Source: Cellulomonas sp. P24
GTDB lineage: Bacteria > Actinomycetota > Actinomycetes > Actinomycetales > Cellulomonadaceae
Length of the DNA: 64,000 bases
Reading direction: 5' to 3'
Assembly: GCF_024704385.1 (NCBI RefSeq)
Contig: NZ_JAJDFX010000002.1
Coordinates: forward strand, 3,906,001-3,970,000
Shown one piece after another: positions 40,098 to 49,165 of the stretch. The first letter of the stretch is position 1; each line of letters opens with the position of its first letter. Both the position numbers and the translations under genes were made by a program. Below the pieces are notes generated by a model, which was not told the origin of the DNA, ran no database searches, and saw only the letters and a program-made list of their open reading frames with translations.

Positions 40098-41201
40098 ATG
40101 GCTGACCTGAGGATCCGTCCGGCGGCGGAGTGCCGGTACGACGTCGTGTCACTGGGCGAGGTGATGCTGCGGCTGGACCCGGGGGAGGGCCGGATCCGCA
40201 CGGCACGCTCGTTCCGGGTGTGGGAGGGCGGCGGCGAGTACAACGTCGCCCGCGGACTGCGGCGTGCGTTCGGGCAACGGGCGGGGGTCGTCACCGCGCT
40301 GGTGGACAACGAGATCGGGCACCTGGTCGAGGACCTCGTGCTCCAGGGCGGCGTCGACACCGCCCTCATCCGATGGGTGCCGTTCGACGGGATCGGGCGC
40401 ACGGCCCGCAACGGGCTGAACTTCACCGAACGCGGATTCGGGGTGCGTGGTGCGATCGGGGTGTCCGACCGTGGCACCACGGCGGTGTCCCAGCTCGCGC
40501 CCGGCGACGTCGACTGGGACCACCTGTTCGGCGAGCTGGGAGTGCGGTGGCTGCACACCGGAGGGATCTTCGCCGCCTTGTCGGCCTCCACCGCCGACGT
40601 GGTGGTCGAGGCGGTGACGGCGGCGAAGCGGCACGGCACGGTCGTGTCCTACGACCTGAACTACCGTCCGAGCCTGTGGAAGGCGATCGGCGGCCAGGCC
40701 AAGGCACAGGAGGTCAACCGGGCGATCGCGCCGTTCATCGACGTCATGATCGGCAACGAGGAGGACTTCACGGCCAGCCTCGGGTTCGAGGTCGAGGGGG
40801 TCGACGAGAGTCTGAGCGTCGTGGCCGCTGACGCCTTCGGGGCGATGATCGCGACGGCCGTCGCGATGTTCCCGAACTTCCGGGTGGTGGCGACGACGCT
40901 GCGCACGGTGCGCACCGCGACGGTCAACGACTGGGGCGCGGTGGCGTGGTCGGCGGAGGACGGTCTCGTGGAGGCGACCCGTCGCGACGGGCTGGAGATC
41001 CTCGACCGCGTCGGTGGGGGCGACTCGTTCGCCTCCGGGCTGATCTACGGCCTGCTCGAGGGAGAGTCGCTCCGGACGGCCGTGGAGTACGGCGCGGCGC
41101 ACGGAGCTCTTGCGATGACGACGCCGGGGGACACGACGATGGCCACTCGGGCCGAGGTCCTCAAGCTCGCCGCCGGAGGCGGAGCGCGCGTCGACAGGTG
41201 A
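40098..41201 (+). CDS. kdgK: PfkB-family 2-keto-3-deoxygluconate kinase
   Basis: A 367-residue ribokinase-fold enzyme. The N-terminal SLGEVMLRLDPGEG and GGGEYNVARGL and the C-terminal DRVGGGDSFASG (catalytic Asp and anion hole) are all intact. It converts KDG to KDPG, the substrate of the aldolase upstream. It is somewhat longer than the typical 310-340 residues because of inserts near 245-270. Specificity is assigned mainly from the neighbouring aldolase. Confidence 0.87.
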   Translation: MADLRIRPAAECRYDVVSLGEVMLRLDPGEGRIRTARSFRVWEGGGEYNVARGLRRAFGQRAGVVTALVDNEIGHLVEDLVLQGGVDTALIRWVPFDGIGRTARNGLNFTERGFGVRGAIGVSDRGTTAVSQLAPGDVDWDHLFGELGVRWLHTGGIFAALSASTADVVVEAVTAAKRHGTVVSYDLNYRPSLWKAIGGQAKAQEVNRAIAPFIDVMIGNEEDFTASLGFEVEGVDESLSVVAADAFGAMIATAVAMFPNFRVVATTLRTVRTATVNDWGAVAWSAEDGLVEATRRDGLEILDRVGGGDSFASGLIYGLLEGESLRTAVEYGAAHGALAMTTPGDTTMATRAEVLKLAAGGGARVDR

Positions 41202-41244
41202 CGTGGGCGGTCAGGCGCCGCGCCCGGCTCTCAACGACCGGCTC

Positions 41245-42804
41245 TCAGTGACCGGCGCCCAGGTGACCGGCGAGGTGCAGGTGCCGCTCGGCGGAGGCGT
41301 CGTTCATGCCGATGATGGTCGCGTTCTTGCCCTTGGCGGCGTACTTGGTCACGATCGCGTCGAGCGTCGCGACGGTCGAGACGTCCCAGATGTGGGAGCC
41401 GGACATGTCGATGACGACGTTGGTCGGGTCCCCGACGTAGTCGAACTGGTAGACGAGGTCGTTCGAGGACGCGAAGAACAGCTCGCCGAGGACCGCGTAG
41501 ACCCGGGTGTCCTCGTCGGGGTGGTCGATGTCGACGACCTCGGTGACGTGTGCGACGTCGCGCACGAAGACCAGCGCCGAGAGGACGACTCCGGTCAGGA
41601 CGCCGTAGGCGAGGCTGTGCGTCAGGACGGTGACCGCCACGGTCGCGAGCATGATCAGCGTGTACCCGCGTGGCATGCGGCGCAGCGTGGCGGGACGGAC
41701 CGAGTGCCAGTCGAACGTCCCCACCGAGACCATGATCATCACCGCCACGAGCGCGGCCATCGGCACCACCGCCACGACGTCGCCGAGGCTCACGACCAGG
41801 ATCAGCAGGAACACGCCGGCGAGGAAGGTCGACAGTCGCGTGCGGGCGCCCGAGACCTTGACGTTGATCATGGTCTGCCCGATCATCGCGCATCCACCCA
41901 TCCCACCGAAGAAGCCGGTGATGACGTTCGCGACCCCCTGCCCCCAGGCCTCCCGGGTCTTGGGCGAGTGGGTGTCGGTGACGTCGTCGACGAGCTTGGC
42001 GGTCATGAGGGACTCCATCAGCCCGACCAGCGCCATGGCGACCGCGAACGGCGCGACGATGCGCAGCGTGTCGACGGTCATCGGTACGTGCGGGAGCCCG
42101 AGCGTCGGCAGCGAGTCCGGCAGCTTCCCCTCGTCACCGACGGTCGGCATCGCGATCCTGGCACCGACGGTCACCGCCGTGAGCACGAGGATCGCGACGA
42201 GCGGCGCGGGTACCGCGGTGGTGACCCTGGGCAGGACGACCATGATCGCGATCCCGACCGCCACGGCCACGTACACCTGCCAGGGGACGTGCGTCAGGTA
42301 CGGGAGCTGGGCGAGGAAGATGAGGATCGCGAGGGCGTTGACGAACCCCACCATGACGGCGCGCGGGATGAAGCGCATGAGCCGCGCCACGCCGAGGACC
42401 GCGAGCAGGACCTGGACGACGCCGCCGAGGATGACGGTCGCGATCAGGTAGTCGATGCCATGGTCGCGCACGACGGGCGCGACCACGAGCGCGACGGATC
42501 CGGTCGCTGCGGAGATCATGGCGGGCCGGCCGCCGAGGAACGCGATCGAGACCGCCATCGTGAAGGCGGCGAAGAGGCCGACCCGTGGATCGACCCCGGC
42601 GATGATCGAGAACGAGATCGCCTCGGGGATCAGGGCGAGAGCGACGACCAGCCCTGCCAGCACCTCGGTACGCAGCCGGCGAGGGGACCTCAGCGCAGCG
42701 GCGACCGAGGTCACGTCGTTCGCGGGCCTCGGGCTTGCGGGCTCTGCGCCGTGGGCACCGGAAGCCCGTCGTGGGCGCAGACGGGCAGAGAGGGGCGTCG
42801 TCAC
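41245..42804 (-). CDS. SulP-family anion transporter, candidate bicarbonate transporter
   Basis: A 519-residue SulP protein with about eleven to fourteen TM helices (AISFSIIAGVDPRVGLFAAF, the SulP signature region) and a C-terminal STAS domain (residues about 420-519: VYAVLGELFFASSNDLVYQF, VVIDMSGSHIWDVSTVATLD). SulP carriers transport sulfate or, as BicA, bicarbonate with Na+. Because it follows RuBisCO on the same strand, bicarbonate uptake is plausible, but sulfate cannot be excluded. GTG 42804 is used; an in-frame GTG at 42951 is possible. Confidence 0.85.
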   Translation of the reverse strand: MTTPLSARLRPRRASGAHGAEPASPRPANDVTSVAAALRSPRRLRTEVLAGLVVALALIPEAISFSIIAGVDPRVGLFAAFTMAVSIAFLGGRPAMISAATGSVALVVAPVVRDHGIDYLIATVILGGVVQVLLAVLGVARLMRFIPRAVMVGFVNALAILIFLAQLPYLTHVPWQVYVAVAVGIAIMVVLPRVTTAVPAPLVAILVLTAVTVGARIAMPTVGDEGKLPDSLPTLGLPHVPMTVDTLRIVAPFAVAMALVGLMESLMTAKLVDDVTDTHSPKTREAWGQGVANVITGFFGGMGGCAMIGQTMINVKVSGARTRLSTFLAGVFLLILVVSLGDVVAVVPMAALVAVMIMVSVGTFDWHSVRPATLRRMPRGYTLIMLATVAVTVLTHSLAYGVLTGVVLSALVFVRDVAHVTEVVDIDHPDEDTRVYAVLGELFFASSNDLVYQFDYVGDPTNVVIDMSGSHIWDVSTVATLDAIVTKYAAKGKNATIIGMNDASAERHLHLAGHLGAGH

Positions 42805-42870
42805 GGGGCTGGCTCCAAGCGTGCGGGTGCACGCGGGCGTGCCCAGAAGGTCAGGTGGGGGAGGGCGCGT

Positions 42871-42889
42871 CGTCACACCCCGCGTGACG
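42871..42889. promoter_or_regulatory. Inverted repeat CGTCAC-N7-GTGACG upstream of the SulP gene
   Basis: A perfect 6-bp dyad in the 222-bp gap between RuBisCO and the transporter, 67 bp before the GTG. It could be an operator or a hairpin in the leader. A TAGAGT -10 candidate is at 42962-42967 on the minus strand. Confidence 0.4.
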
Positions 42890-43026
42890 GCGACCACATC
42901 CCGCCTGCTCGCGACGCACAGGGCGCGGCGGTCGGTGTGGCACTGCGCCACGCGTCGTCCCACTCTAGCGTCGCCCGGCGGCCCCGCCCGGTCGCGAGAC
43001 GGACCGTCGGGGCGCGCCGGGCCTGC

Positions 43027-44403
43027 TCACGCCTGCGGCAGCCGCTCGCGCCACCCCGGGAAGATCGCGTCGGCGTCACCGGGGAAGGACGCGAACGCGC
43101 GGGCGAGCTCGTGGTGGGTCCTGGCCCACTCGACCGTGTCGGCGCCGGCCTTCCAGCCGTCGTAGGCCTGCCGGAGCGAGAGTGCACCGGCGGCGGGTCC
43201 GTCGAGGTGCCCGTAGGCGCCGCCGCCCGCGGTGCTGATGAGGTTGCCGTGCCCGAGGTTGGCGAAGAAACCGGGCAGGCGCAGGGCGTTCATGCCGCCC
43301 GAGATGATCGGGGTCGTGGCCTTGATGCCGTCCCACCTCTGGAGGTACACGGGACCCTGCGCCTCGTCACGTTCGATCATGTAGGCGATCGCGCGGTCGT
43401 CCGACCCGCCCTCCATCTTCCCGTAGCCCATCGTCCCGACATGGATCGCCGAGGCACCTTGCAGGCGCGCCATCTTGGCCAGCACGAAGGCCGTGTAGCC
43501 GCGCTTCGAGCTGGGGGAGGTGATCGCGCCGTGGCCGGCCCGGTGGTAGTGCAGGAACTGGTTCGGGTACTGGCGTCGCGCGGTCGTGACCATGCCGGGC
43601 CCGCCGACGTAGCCGTCGACCAGGAACGCGAGCTTGTTGGCGTCCGGTCCGAAGGTCTCGAGCGCGAAGTCGGCGCGCGCCAGCATCTCGTGATGGTCGT
43701 CCGCCGTGATGTTCATCGAGAACAGCTTCGCCTCGCCGGTCTCGTCCATCGCGCGTTTCATCGCGTCGTAGACCAGGGGGATCGTCTTCTTGATCGGCGA
43801 GAACACCTGGTTGCCCTGGGGCTCGTCGTTCTTGATGAAGTCCCCGCCCAGCCAGAACCGGTAGGCGGCCTCGGCGAAGGGCTCGGGTCGCAGCCCGAGC
43901 TTGGGCTTGATGATCGTCCCGGCGATGAACCCGCCGTCGGTGACCGGGCGTCCGAGGATGCGCCACAGGTCCTGGATGTTCATCGACGGCCCGTCGAACT
44001 GCCGGACGACCTCCGGCGGGACCCAGAAGTCGATCATCTTGGCGTGCGCGATGTCGCCCATGCCCTGGTTGTTGCCGATCGTCAGGGTGAGGAACGAGAC
44101 CATCATCATCCGGCCGTCGGTGACGTTGCGGTCGAACAGGTCGAGCGGGTACGCGATCCGCAGGTCCTCGGTCGCCTCGTCGGCGTGGTAGACGAGGGCG
44201 TCGACACCCTTGGTGAAGTCATCGGTCGTGGAGACCTCGACGTTCGTGCCGGTCGAGGACTCCGCGGCGAAGTGGGCGGCGGCCTCGAGGTAGGCGACGC
44301 CTGCCTTCGGCTTCATCCGGTACGCGCACAGGATGTGCTTGCCACCGGCGATGAGCTCGGCCTCGCTCAGGCTCAGGTCCGCGTAGCGGTGTGACTGGTC
44401 CAT
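43027..44403 (-). CDS. cbbM: Form II ribulose-bisphosphate carboxylase/oxygenase
   Basis: A 458-residue form II RuBisCO (R. rubrum type, no small subunit). Every active-site residue occupies its R. rubrum number: E48, N111, K166 in GTIIKPKLG, carbamate Lys K191 with D193 and E194 in [11 protein letters not shown]287 and H291 in HYHRAGH, loop-6 K329 in MGYGKMEG and S368 in ISGG. The enzyme should fix CO2 onto ribulose-1,5-bisphosphate. AAGGAG precedes ATG 44403, 10 bp after the cbbY stop, so cbbY and cbbM share a transcript. Form II is rare in actinobacteria, so acquisition by transfer is likely. Confidence 0.95.
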   Translation of the reverse strand: MDQSHRYADLSLSEAELIAGGKHILCAYRMKPKAGVAYLEAAAHFAAESSTGTNVEVSTTDDFTKGVDALVYHADEATEDLRIAYPLDLFDRNVTDGRMMMVSFLTLTIGNNQGMGDIAHAKMIDFWVPPEVVRQFDGPSMNIQDLWRILGRPVTDGGFIAGTIIKPKLGLRPEPFAEAAYRFWLGGDFIKNDEPQGNQVFSPIKKTIPLVYDAMKRAMDETGEAKLFSMNITADDHHEMLARADFALETFGPDANKLAFLVDGYVGGPGMVTTARRQYPNQFLHYHRAGHGAITSPSSKRGYTAFVLAKMARLQGASAIHVGTMGYGKMEGGSDDRAIAYMIERDEAQGPVYLQRWDGIKATTPIISGGMNALRLPGFFANLGHGNLISTAGGGAYGHLDGPAAGALSLRQAYDGWKAGADTVEWARTHHELARAFASFPGDADAIFPGWRERLPQA

Positions 44404-44413
44404 GTGCTGCTCC

Positions 44414-45175
44414 TTAGTGGGGTGGTCCGGGTCGCGCGGGGGTGCCGGGGTGGTCGGTCACGGGCTGACGGGTGTCGTGGAGGGCGGTGAGGTCGGCGAG
44501 CGTCACCCCGGTGAGGTCGGGCAGGACGGCGAGCGCGCCGGTCATGTCGTCGCCCACCGTGTACGGGCTCCTGGTCACCACCGTCGGTAGGCCAGCGGTG
44601 ACGGCGGCGTGCAGGCCCACCGAGGAGTCCTCGATGGCGAGGCACTCGTCGGGTCGTAGCCGGAGCCGCTCGACGACCCACAGGTAGATGTCGGGGGCGG
44701 GCTTCTTCCGCGGGACGACGTCACCTGCGCCGATGACCTCGAACCAGCCGGGCCCGTCCGGTCCGAGGCCGACCTCGAGCAGAGCGGTCACGTTCTCGGG
44801 GCTGGTCGTGGTCGCGACGGCGAGACGCATCCCGGCCTCGCGGGCCTCCGTCAGGAGCCGGGCCACGCCGGGCCGGAGTCGGACCCGGCCCGCCGACGCG
44901 AACGCGACGTAGCGCCGGGTCTTGTCGGCATGCAGTGCGGCGATGGCGTCGTCGGCATCGGGCCGGGACAGGAAGTCGCGGTCGTGCCGTTCGCAGAAGT
45001 GCCGGATGCGTTCCTTGCCGCCGGTCACGCCGAGCAGCCCGCCATAGAGGGCGACGTCCCAGTGCCAGGGCAGGCCGGCGTGGGCGAACGCCGCGTTGAA
45101 GGCAGGCCGGTGGCCGTCACGCTCGGTGTCGGCGAGCGTGCCGTCCACGTCGAAGACCAGCGCCTGGAGTGCCAT
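44414..45175 (-). CDS. cbbY: CbbY-like HAD phosphatase
   Basis: A 253-residue HAD-superfamily hydrolase. The nucleophile motif is [11 protein letters not shown] (D9/D11), with motif [10 protein letters not shown] and motif [12 protein letters not shown] and EDSSVG. CbbY of Rhodobacter and Arabidopsis removes xylulose-1,5-bisphosphate, a misfire inhibitor of RuBisCO, and this gene is directly upstream of cbbM. ATG 45175 is preceded by TAGCGT and 7 nt (leaderless). It is the first gene of the cbbY-cbbM transcript. Confidence 0.88.
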   Translation of the reverse strand: MALQALVFDVDGTLADTERDGHRPAFNAAFAHAGLPWHWDVALYGGLLGVTGGKERIRHFCERHDRDFLSRPDADDAIAALHADKTRRYVAFASAGRVRLRPGVARLLTEAREAGMRLAVATTTSPENVTALLEVGLGPDGPGWFEVIGAGDVVPRKKPAPDIYLWVVERLRLRPDECLAIEDSSVGLHAAVTAGLPTVVTRSPYTVGDDMTGALAVLPDLTGVTLADLTALHDTRQPVTDHPGTPARPGPPH

Positions 45176-45182
45176 GTGGGTG

Positions 45183-45188
45183 ACGCTA
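45183..45188 (-). promoter_or_regulatory. -10 box TAGCGT, leaderless promoter of cbbY-cbbM
   Basis: TAGCGT on the minus strand, 7 nt before ATG 45175. The palindromic operator candidate at 45211-45240 lies 36-65 bp upstream of the expected transcription start, a position typical for activators. Confidence 0.5.
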
Positions 45189-45210
45189 GGCCGAGCCCGG
45201 GGCGGCGCAC

Positions 45211-45240
45211 CTCACCCCCATGGGGGACGACAGGGGTGAG
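45211..45240. promoter_or_regulatory. CBB operator candidate 1, CTCACCCC-N14-GGGGTGAG
   Basis: Perfect 8-bp arms (45211-45218 and 45233-45240) separated by 14 nt. The left arm overlaps a CCCCCATGGGGG palindrome at 45215-45226. The same arms with the same spacer occur at 47244-47273, so this is a shared site for one regulator. It is upstream of cbbY and cbbM. Confidence 0.65.
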
Positions 45241-45276
45241 ATCACCAGCGACCCGCACCGGCGGCCGGTGCCAGGG

Positions 45277-46500
45277 TCAGCCGGTCGGTTCCGGCGAGTG
45301 CACCACCGGCAGGTCGACGATCACGGTCGTGCCCCGTCCGGGCATCGAGTCGATCCGCAGCGACGCGCCGAGCAACGCGCACCGTTCGGCGATCGAGGAC
45401 AGCCCGAAGTGCGCCCCCTCGGTGCCGTCGGCGCGTGCGGCGGTCCGGTCCGTCGGGGACTGGCGCACGTCGAAGCCGACCCCGTCGTCCGAGATGCCGA
45501 GGACGACGTCGTCCCCGACCCGGCGCAGGGTCACCGTGACGACGCTCGCGTGACCGTGGCGGATCGCGTTGCTCGTGGACTCCTGGGCGATCCGGAACAG
45601 CGCTGCTGCCGCATGGTCGGGGAGGTCGGCGAAGTTCTCCGCCGGTTCGCACACGGCTTCCATGACGGCGTCGGGTGCCGTCTCCGCGAGCGACTCGAGC
45701 GCGGCGACCAGGCCGAGGTCGTCGAGGACGAGGCTGTGCAGGCCGGTGATCGCCGCACGGGTCTGCGTGTACGCCCGGTCGGCCAGCGTCCGGGCGACAC
45801 CGATCTGGGAACGAGCCTGGGCGAGCCGCGTTCCTTCGGGATATGGCGTCGCGCACTCCGCCTCGGCGGCCGCGAGCGACAGGTCTGCCGCGTTCAGGTG
45901 GAACGACATCGAGGCCAGCGCCGTGGTCACCCCGTCGTGCAGGTCCGACGCGATCCGCCGTCGCTCGGACTCCTGCGCGGAGATCGCCTGGGCGATGAGC
46001 CGGTCGCGGTCGTCGCGGTGCGCGTCGACGGCGTTGCGGAGGTCCATCACCTGCAGCCGCAGCCCGAGCAGGTCGGCGCACGGCTGCAGACCGGTCAGGT
46101 CCTCGTCCGTGTACGGCTCGTCGACGCTGCGGTGCACGCCGACCACTCCGAGGATCTGGCCACCGAGACCGCGGGCCGGGACGCACAGGCGTGCCACCGA
46201 CCCGCCGTCGTCGAGACCGAGCAGGTGACGGTGGACCGGGTTGCGCGGTGCGTCGGACCCCAGGCGCATGCCGTGGCCGTTGCGGGCCACGAGGCCGGTG
46301 ACACCTTGTCCGACGGCGACGACGAGCGCCGCCTGCGCGGCCGGATCGGGTGGGAACACCCCCCCGACGGTGAGCGTCTTCCCGTCGGAGAGCTGGATCA
46401 CCGCTCCGCTCGACCGGGTCTGCTCCGCGAAGGCCTTCGCCAGGGCCCCGAGGTCGACGGCCACCGGGGACGCGAGGAGCTGCCACAGCGGAGACCTCAC
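45277..46500 (-). CDS. GAF-containing histidine kinase (NarL-type two-component system)
   Basis: A 407-residue soluble kinase. Residues about 15-150 form a GAF-like sensor; the dimerisation box ESERRRIASDLHDGV carries the phosphoryl-accepting H188 (HisKA_3 type), and the ATPase domain has ESTSNAIRHGHAS and DDGVGF. No TM segment is seen, so the signal is cytoplasmic (possibly redox or metabolite). It is co-transcribed with the response regulator, overlapping its stop by 4 bp (GTGA). Its place inside the CBB island suggests control of the cbb genes. Confidence 0.85.
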   Translation of the reverse strand: MRSPLWQLLASPVAVDLGALAKAFAEQTRSSGAVIQLSDGKTLTVGGVFPPDPAAQAALVVAVGQGVTGLVARNGHGMRLGSDAPRNPVHRHLLGLDDGGSVARLCVPARGLGGQILGVVGVHRSVDEPYTDEDLTGLQPCADLLGLRLQVMDLRNAVDAHRDDRDRLIAQAISAQESERRRIASDLHDGVTTALASMSFHLNAADLSLAAAEAECATPYPEGTRLAQARSQIGVARTLADRAYTQTRAAITGLHSLVLDDLGLVAALESLAETAPDAVMEAVCEPAENFADLPDHAAAALFRIAQESTSNAIRHGHASVVTVTLRRVGDDVVLGISDDGVGFDVRQSPTDRTAARADGTEGAHFGLSSIAERCALLGASLRIDSMPGRGTTVIVDLPVVHSPEPTG

Positions 46501-47165
46501 CGGAACAGCCCTTCTCGCAGGGCGAAGGCGATGGCCCCGCCACGGTCCTGGACGTCGAGCTTGCGGTACAGGCTCCGGATGTGGGTCTTGACGGTGTCCT
46601 CGGTGACGACGAGCGTCGCCGCGATCGCCCGGTTGGAGTGCCCGGAGACCAGGAGTGCCAGGACCTCGGACTCGCGCTGGGTCAGGCCGTGGTTGGCGCC
46701 GGGCCAGAACTCGCCGGACGAGATGCGTGCCGCGGACATGGCCACGCGGCCGGCCAACGCGGCGTCGATCGCGATCTCTCCCTCGGCGACTCGCAGGAGG
46801 TGCGCGACCAGCTCGGCGGCGTCGATCCGCTTGAGCACGTAGCCCCGGGCCCCCGCCCGGAGCGCCTGGAAGAGGTAGTGCTCGTCGTCGTACACCGTCA
46901 GCACGACCACCTTGATCGCCGGGTGCGTCTGCGCCAGCTCCCGCACCAGGTCCAGACCGCTGTCCCGGCCGATGCGTACGTCGCTGACCACGATGTCGGG
47001 GAGGGTCGCGTCGATCGCCCGACGCGCGTCGGCGAGCGTCGTCGCCGTCCCCACGATGGCCACGTCACGGTCGAAGTGGGCGAGCATCGCCGTGAGCCCG
47101 TGCAGCACCATCTCGTGGTCGTCGACGAGCACGAGCCGAAGTGCGCTACGACCGCCATCGGACAC
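46497..47165 (-). CDS. NarL/FixJ-type response regulator
   Basis: A 222-residue response regulator. The receiver domain has the acidic pair DDH at 15-17, phospho-acceptor D62 in VVSDVRIGRD and a conserved LTVY switch, and the LuxR-type helix-turn-helix is at the C-terminus (LTQRESEVLALLVSGHSNRAIAATLVV, then EDTVKTHIRSLYRKL). GTG 47165 is preceded by TAGGGT and 6 nt (leaderless). It is divergent from rpe, with the shared inverted repeat between them; it could replace the LysR-type CbbR usual in CBB clusters. Confidence 0.88.
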   Translation of the reverse strand: MSDGGRSALRLVLVDDHEMVLHGLTAMLAHFDRDVAIVGTATTLADARRAIDATLPDIVVSDVRIGRDSGLDLVRELAQTHPAIKVVVLTVYDDEHYLFQALRAGARGYVLKRIDAAELVAHLLRVAEGEIAIDAALAGRVAMSAARISSGEFWPGANHGLTQRESEVLALLVSGHSNRAIAATLVVTEDTVKTHIRSLYRKLDVQDRGGAIAFALREGLFR

Positions 47166-47171
47166 CTGCCC

Positions 47172-47177
47172 ACCCTA
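47172..47177 (-). promoter_or_regulatory. -10 box TAGGGT, leaderless promoter of the two-component genes
   Basis: TAGGGT on the minus strand, 6 nt before GTG 47165. Confidence 0.5.
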
Positions 47178-47242
47178 CGGCCGACGGTGGACCGGCGCCG
47201 GGTGCTCGTGGGGTCGATGTCGGTGCGGGACCGGACCCGCAG

Positions 47243-47274
47243 GCTCACCCCGCCAACCACCCCTGGGGGTGAGC
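47243..47274. promoter_or_regulatory. CBB operator candidate 2, GCTCACCCC-N14-GGGGTGAGC
   Basis: Arms of 9 bp (47243-47251 and 47266-47274), same 14-nt spacer as the first site at 45211. It lies between the divergent response-regulator and rpe genes, 69 bp upstream of the rpe start codon, so it can affect both. Confidence 0.65.
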
Positions 47275-47341
47275 CGCGCAGGACCGTGTCCGCGGTTCCC
47301 TTGCCGGGTCAGCGACGACGGCTCGCACCTGGAGGCACCAC

Positions 47342-48049
47342 ATGGCACCGCGCGTACCGCTCATCGTCCCGTCCGTCCTGCCGGCGGACGCGGCCCGGCT
47401 CGGCGCAGAGGTCGAGGACCTGTGCGCGGCCGGGGCCGACCGGATCCAGTGGGACGTCATGGACGGGGTCTTCGTCCCGAACCTCACCTTCGGCCCGGAT
47501 GTCATCGCCGCCGCCCGGCGCCACAGCAGCGTCGGGTTCGAGGCACACCTCATGGTCGTGGAGCCGGACGCCCTCCTCGCCCGCTACGTCGATGCCGGGT
47601 GCGAGCTCGTGATCGTGCACGCCGAGACCGCCACCCACCTGCACCGGACCCTGCACCGCATCCGTGAGCTCGGAGCGCGCTCAGGAGTCGCGCTCAACCC
47701 GCACACGCCTGTCTCCGTGATCGAGAACGTGCTCGACGAGACCGACCTGGTGCTCGCGATGACCGTCAACCCCGGGTTCGGCGGGCAGAGCTACATCCCT
47801 GCGGTCGAGGCGAAGGTCCGACGCCTGCGGGCGATGATCGACGCGTCCGGCCTGCCGATCGAGATCGAGGTCGACGGCGGGATCACCGACGGCACGATCG
47901 CCGGCGCCGCAGCAGCGGGCGCCGACGTGTTCATCTCCGGGAGCTGGCTGTACGCGTACCCGGGAGGCAAGGCCGACGGTGTCCAGCTGCTGCGTGATCG
48001 CGCGGCGGCGGCTCTCACCCCCGTGACGGCAGACCTTGGGAGGCGATGA
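47342..48049 (+). CDS. rpe: Ribulose-phosphate 3-epimerase
   Basis: A 235-residue TIM-barrel epimerase. Family motifs are SVLPAD, QWDVMDGVFVPN (catalytic Asp/metal-ligand region), HLMV, MTVNPGFGGQ and VDGGI. It interconverts ribulose-5-phosphate and xylulose-5-phosphate. A CTGGAGG ribosome site precedes ATG 47342. It heads a plus-strand rpe-fbp-prk transcript and the stop overlaps fbp by 4 bp (ATGA), consistent with a CBB regeneration operon (cbbE). Confidence 0.92.
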   Translation: MAPRVPLIVPSVLPADAARLGAEVEDLCAAGADRIQWDVMDGVFVPNLTFGPDVIAAARRHSSVGFEAHLMVVEPDALLARYVDAGCELVIVHAETATHLHRTLHRIRELGARSGVALNPHTPVSVIENVLDETDLVLAMTVNPGFGGQSYIPAVEAKVRRLRAMIDASGLPIEIEVDGGITDGTIAGAAAAGADVFISGSWLYAYPGGKADGVQLLRDRAAAALTPVTADLGRR

Positions 48050-49122
48050 TGCTCACCAACCGCACGACCCTCACCCAGTTCCTCATCGAGGAGCGGCGCC
48101 GGCACGCGCAGTCGCACGGCGACCTGAACGGCCTGATCCTCGACGTCGCCCTGGCCTGCAAGGCGATCTCACGGCTCGTGGCGGGCGGCGACCTCGCCGG
48201 TGTGCTGGGGGCAGCCGGCGCGACGAACGTCCAGGGCGAGCAGCAGCAGAAGCTCGACGTCCGCGCGAACGACTGCTTCCTGCGGGCCACCGAGTGGGGC
48301 GGCCATGTCGCGGGCATGGTGTCCGAGGAGATCGACGACCCCTATCTGCTGCCTGCGGTGTACCCGCGTGGCAAGTACCTGCTGGCCTTCGACCCTCTCG
48401 ACGGCTCGTCGAACATCGACGTCAACCTCTCGGTGGGCAGCGTGTTCTCGATCCTCCGGGCCCCGCGTCCTGGGGCCGACGCCGTGGTCGAGGACTACCT
48501 CCAGGCCGGTCGGGAGCAGGTGGCCGCCGGGTATGCGATCTACGGTCCGTCCACGATGCTCGTGCTGTCGGTCGGCCGCGGGGTGCACGGCTTCACCCTC
48601 GACCCGTCCCTCGGCGAGTTCTTCCTTACCCACCCGGACATGCGGGTTCCGGAGACGGGGTCCGAGTTCGCGATCAACTCGTCGAACTACCGGTTCTGGG
48701 AGCCCGCCGTCCGTCGGTACGTCGACGAGTGCCTCGCCGGGAGCTCGGGGCCACGCGAACGGGACTTCAACATGCGGTGGGTCGCGTCGCTGGTGGCGGA
48801 GGCGCATCGCATCCTCAACCGCGGCGGGGTGTTCCTCTACCCGCGGGACTCCAAGAAGGCGGGCGCGGCCGGCCGGCTCCGTCTGCTGTACGAGGCCAAC
48901 CCGATCGGCTTCCTGATCGAGCAGGCGGGCGGGCGGGCGAGCACCGGTCGCACACCCGTCCTCGAGGTCCAGCCCACCGAGATCCACCAGCGCGTCGGCT
49001 TCGTGTTCGGCGCCGCCGACGAGGTCGCCCGGATCGAGGCCTACCACGCCGAGCCCTCCGACGAGCCCGACCCGAGCATCCCGCTGTACGCCCACCGCGG
49101 CCTGTTCCGCAGCAGCCGCTGA
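48046..49122 (+). CDS. cbbF: Class I fructose-1,6-bisphosphatase
   Basis: A 358-residue class I FBPase. Metal-binding motifs are SEEIDDP and FDPLDGSSNIDVNLSVGSVFS; the substrate-binding part includes NSSNYRFW and RWVASLVAEAHRIL. It is the gluconeogenic/CBB enzyme releasing fructose-6-phosphate. Actinobacteria usually have a class II GlpX enzyme instead, so a class I form here fits import with the CBB genes. It is coupled to rpe by the 4-bp overlap. Confidence 0.9.
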   Translation: MMLTNRTTLTQFLIEERRRHAQSHGDLNGLILDVALACKAISRLVAGGDLAGVLGAAGATNVQGEQQQKLDVRANDCFLRATEWGGHVAGMVSEEIDDPYLLPAVYPRGKYLLAFDPLDGSSNIDVNLSVGSVFSILRAPRPGADAVVEDYLQAGREQVAAGYAIYGPSTMLVLSVGRGVHGFTLDPSLGEFFLTHPDMRVPETGSEFAINSSNYRFWEPAVRRYVDECLAGSSGPRERDFNMRWVASLVAEAHRILNRGGVFLYPRDSKKAGAAGRLRLLYEANPIGFLIEQAGGRASTGRTPVLEVQPTEIHQRVGFVFGAADEVARIEAYHAEPSDEPDPSIPLYAHRGLFRSSR

Positions 49123-49165
49123 ACGATCCCGAGCAGCGTCACCAGCGCCATCAGAGGAGGACCCC

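Noticed and set aside
41203-44394. Long plus-strand open frame opposite SulP and RuBisCO
   Set aside because: Charged low-complexity translation antisense to two well-supported genes.
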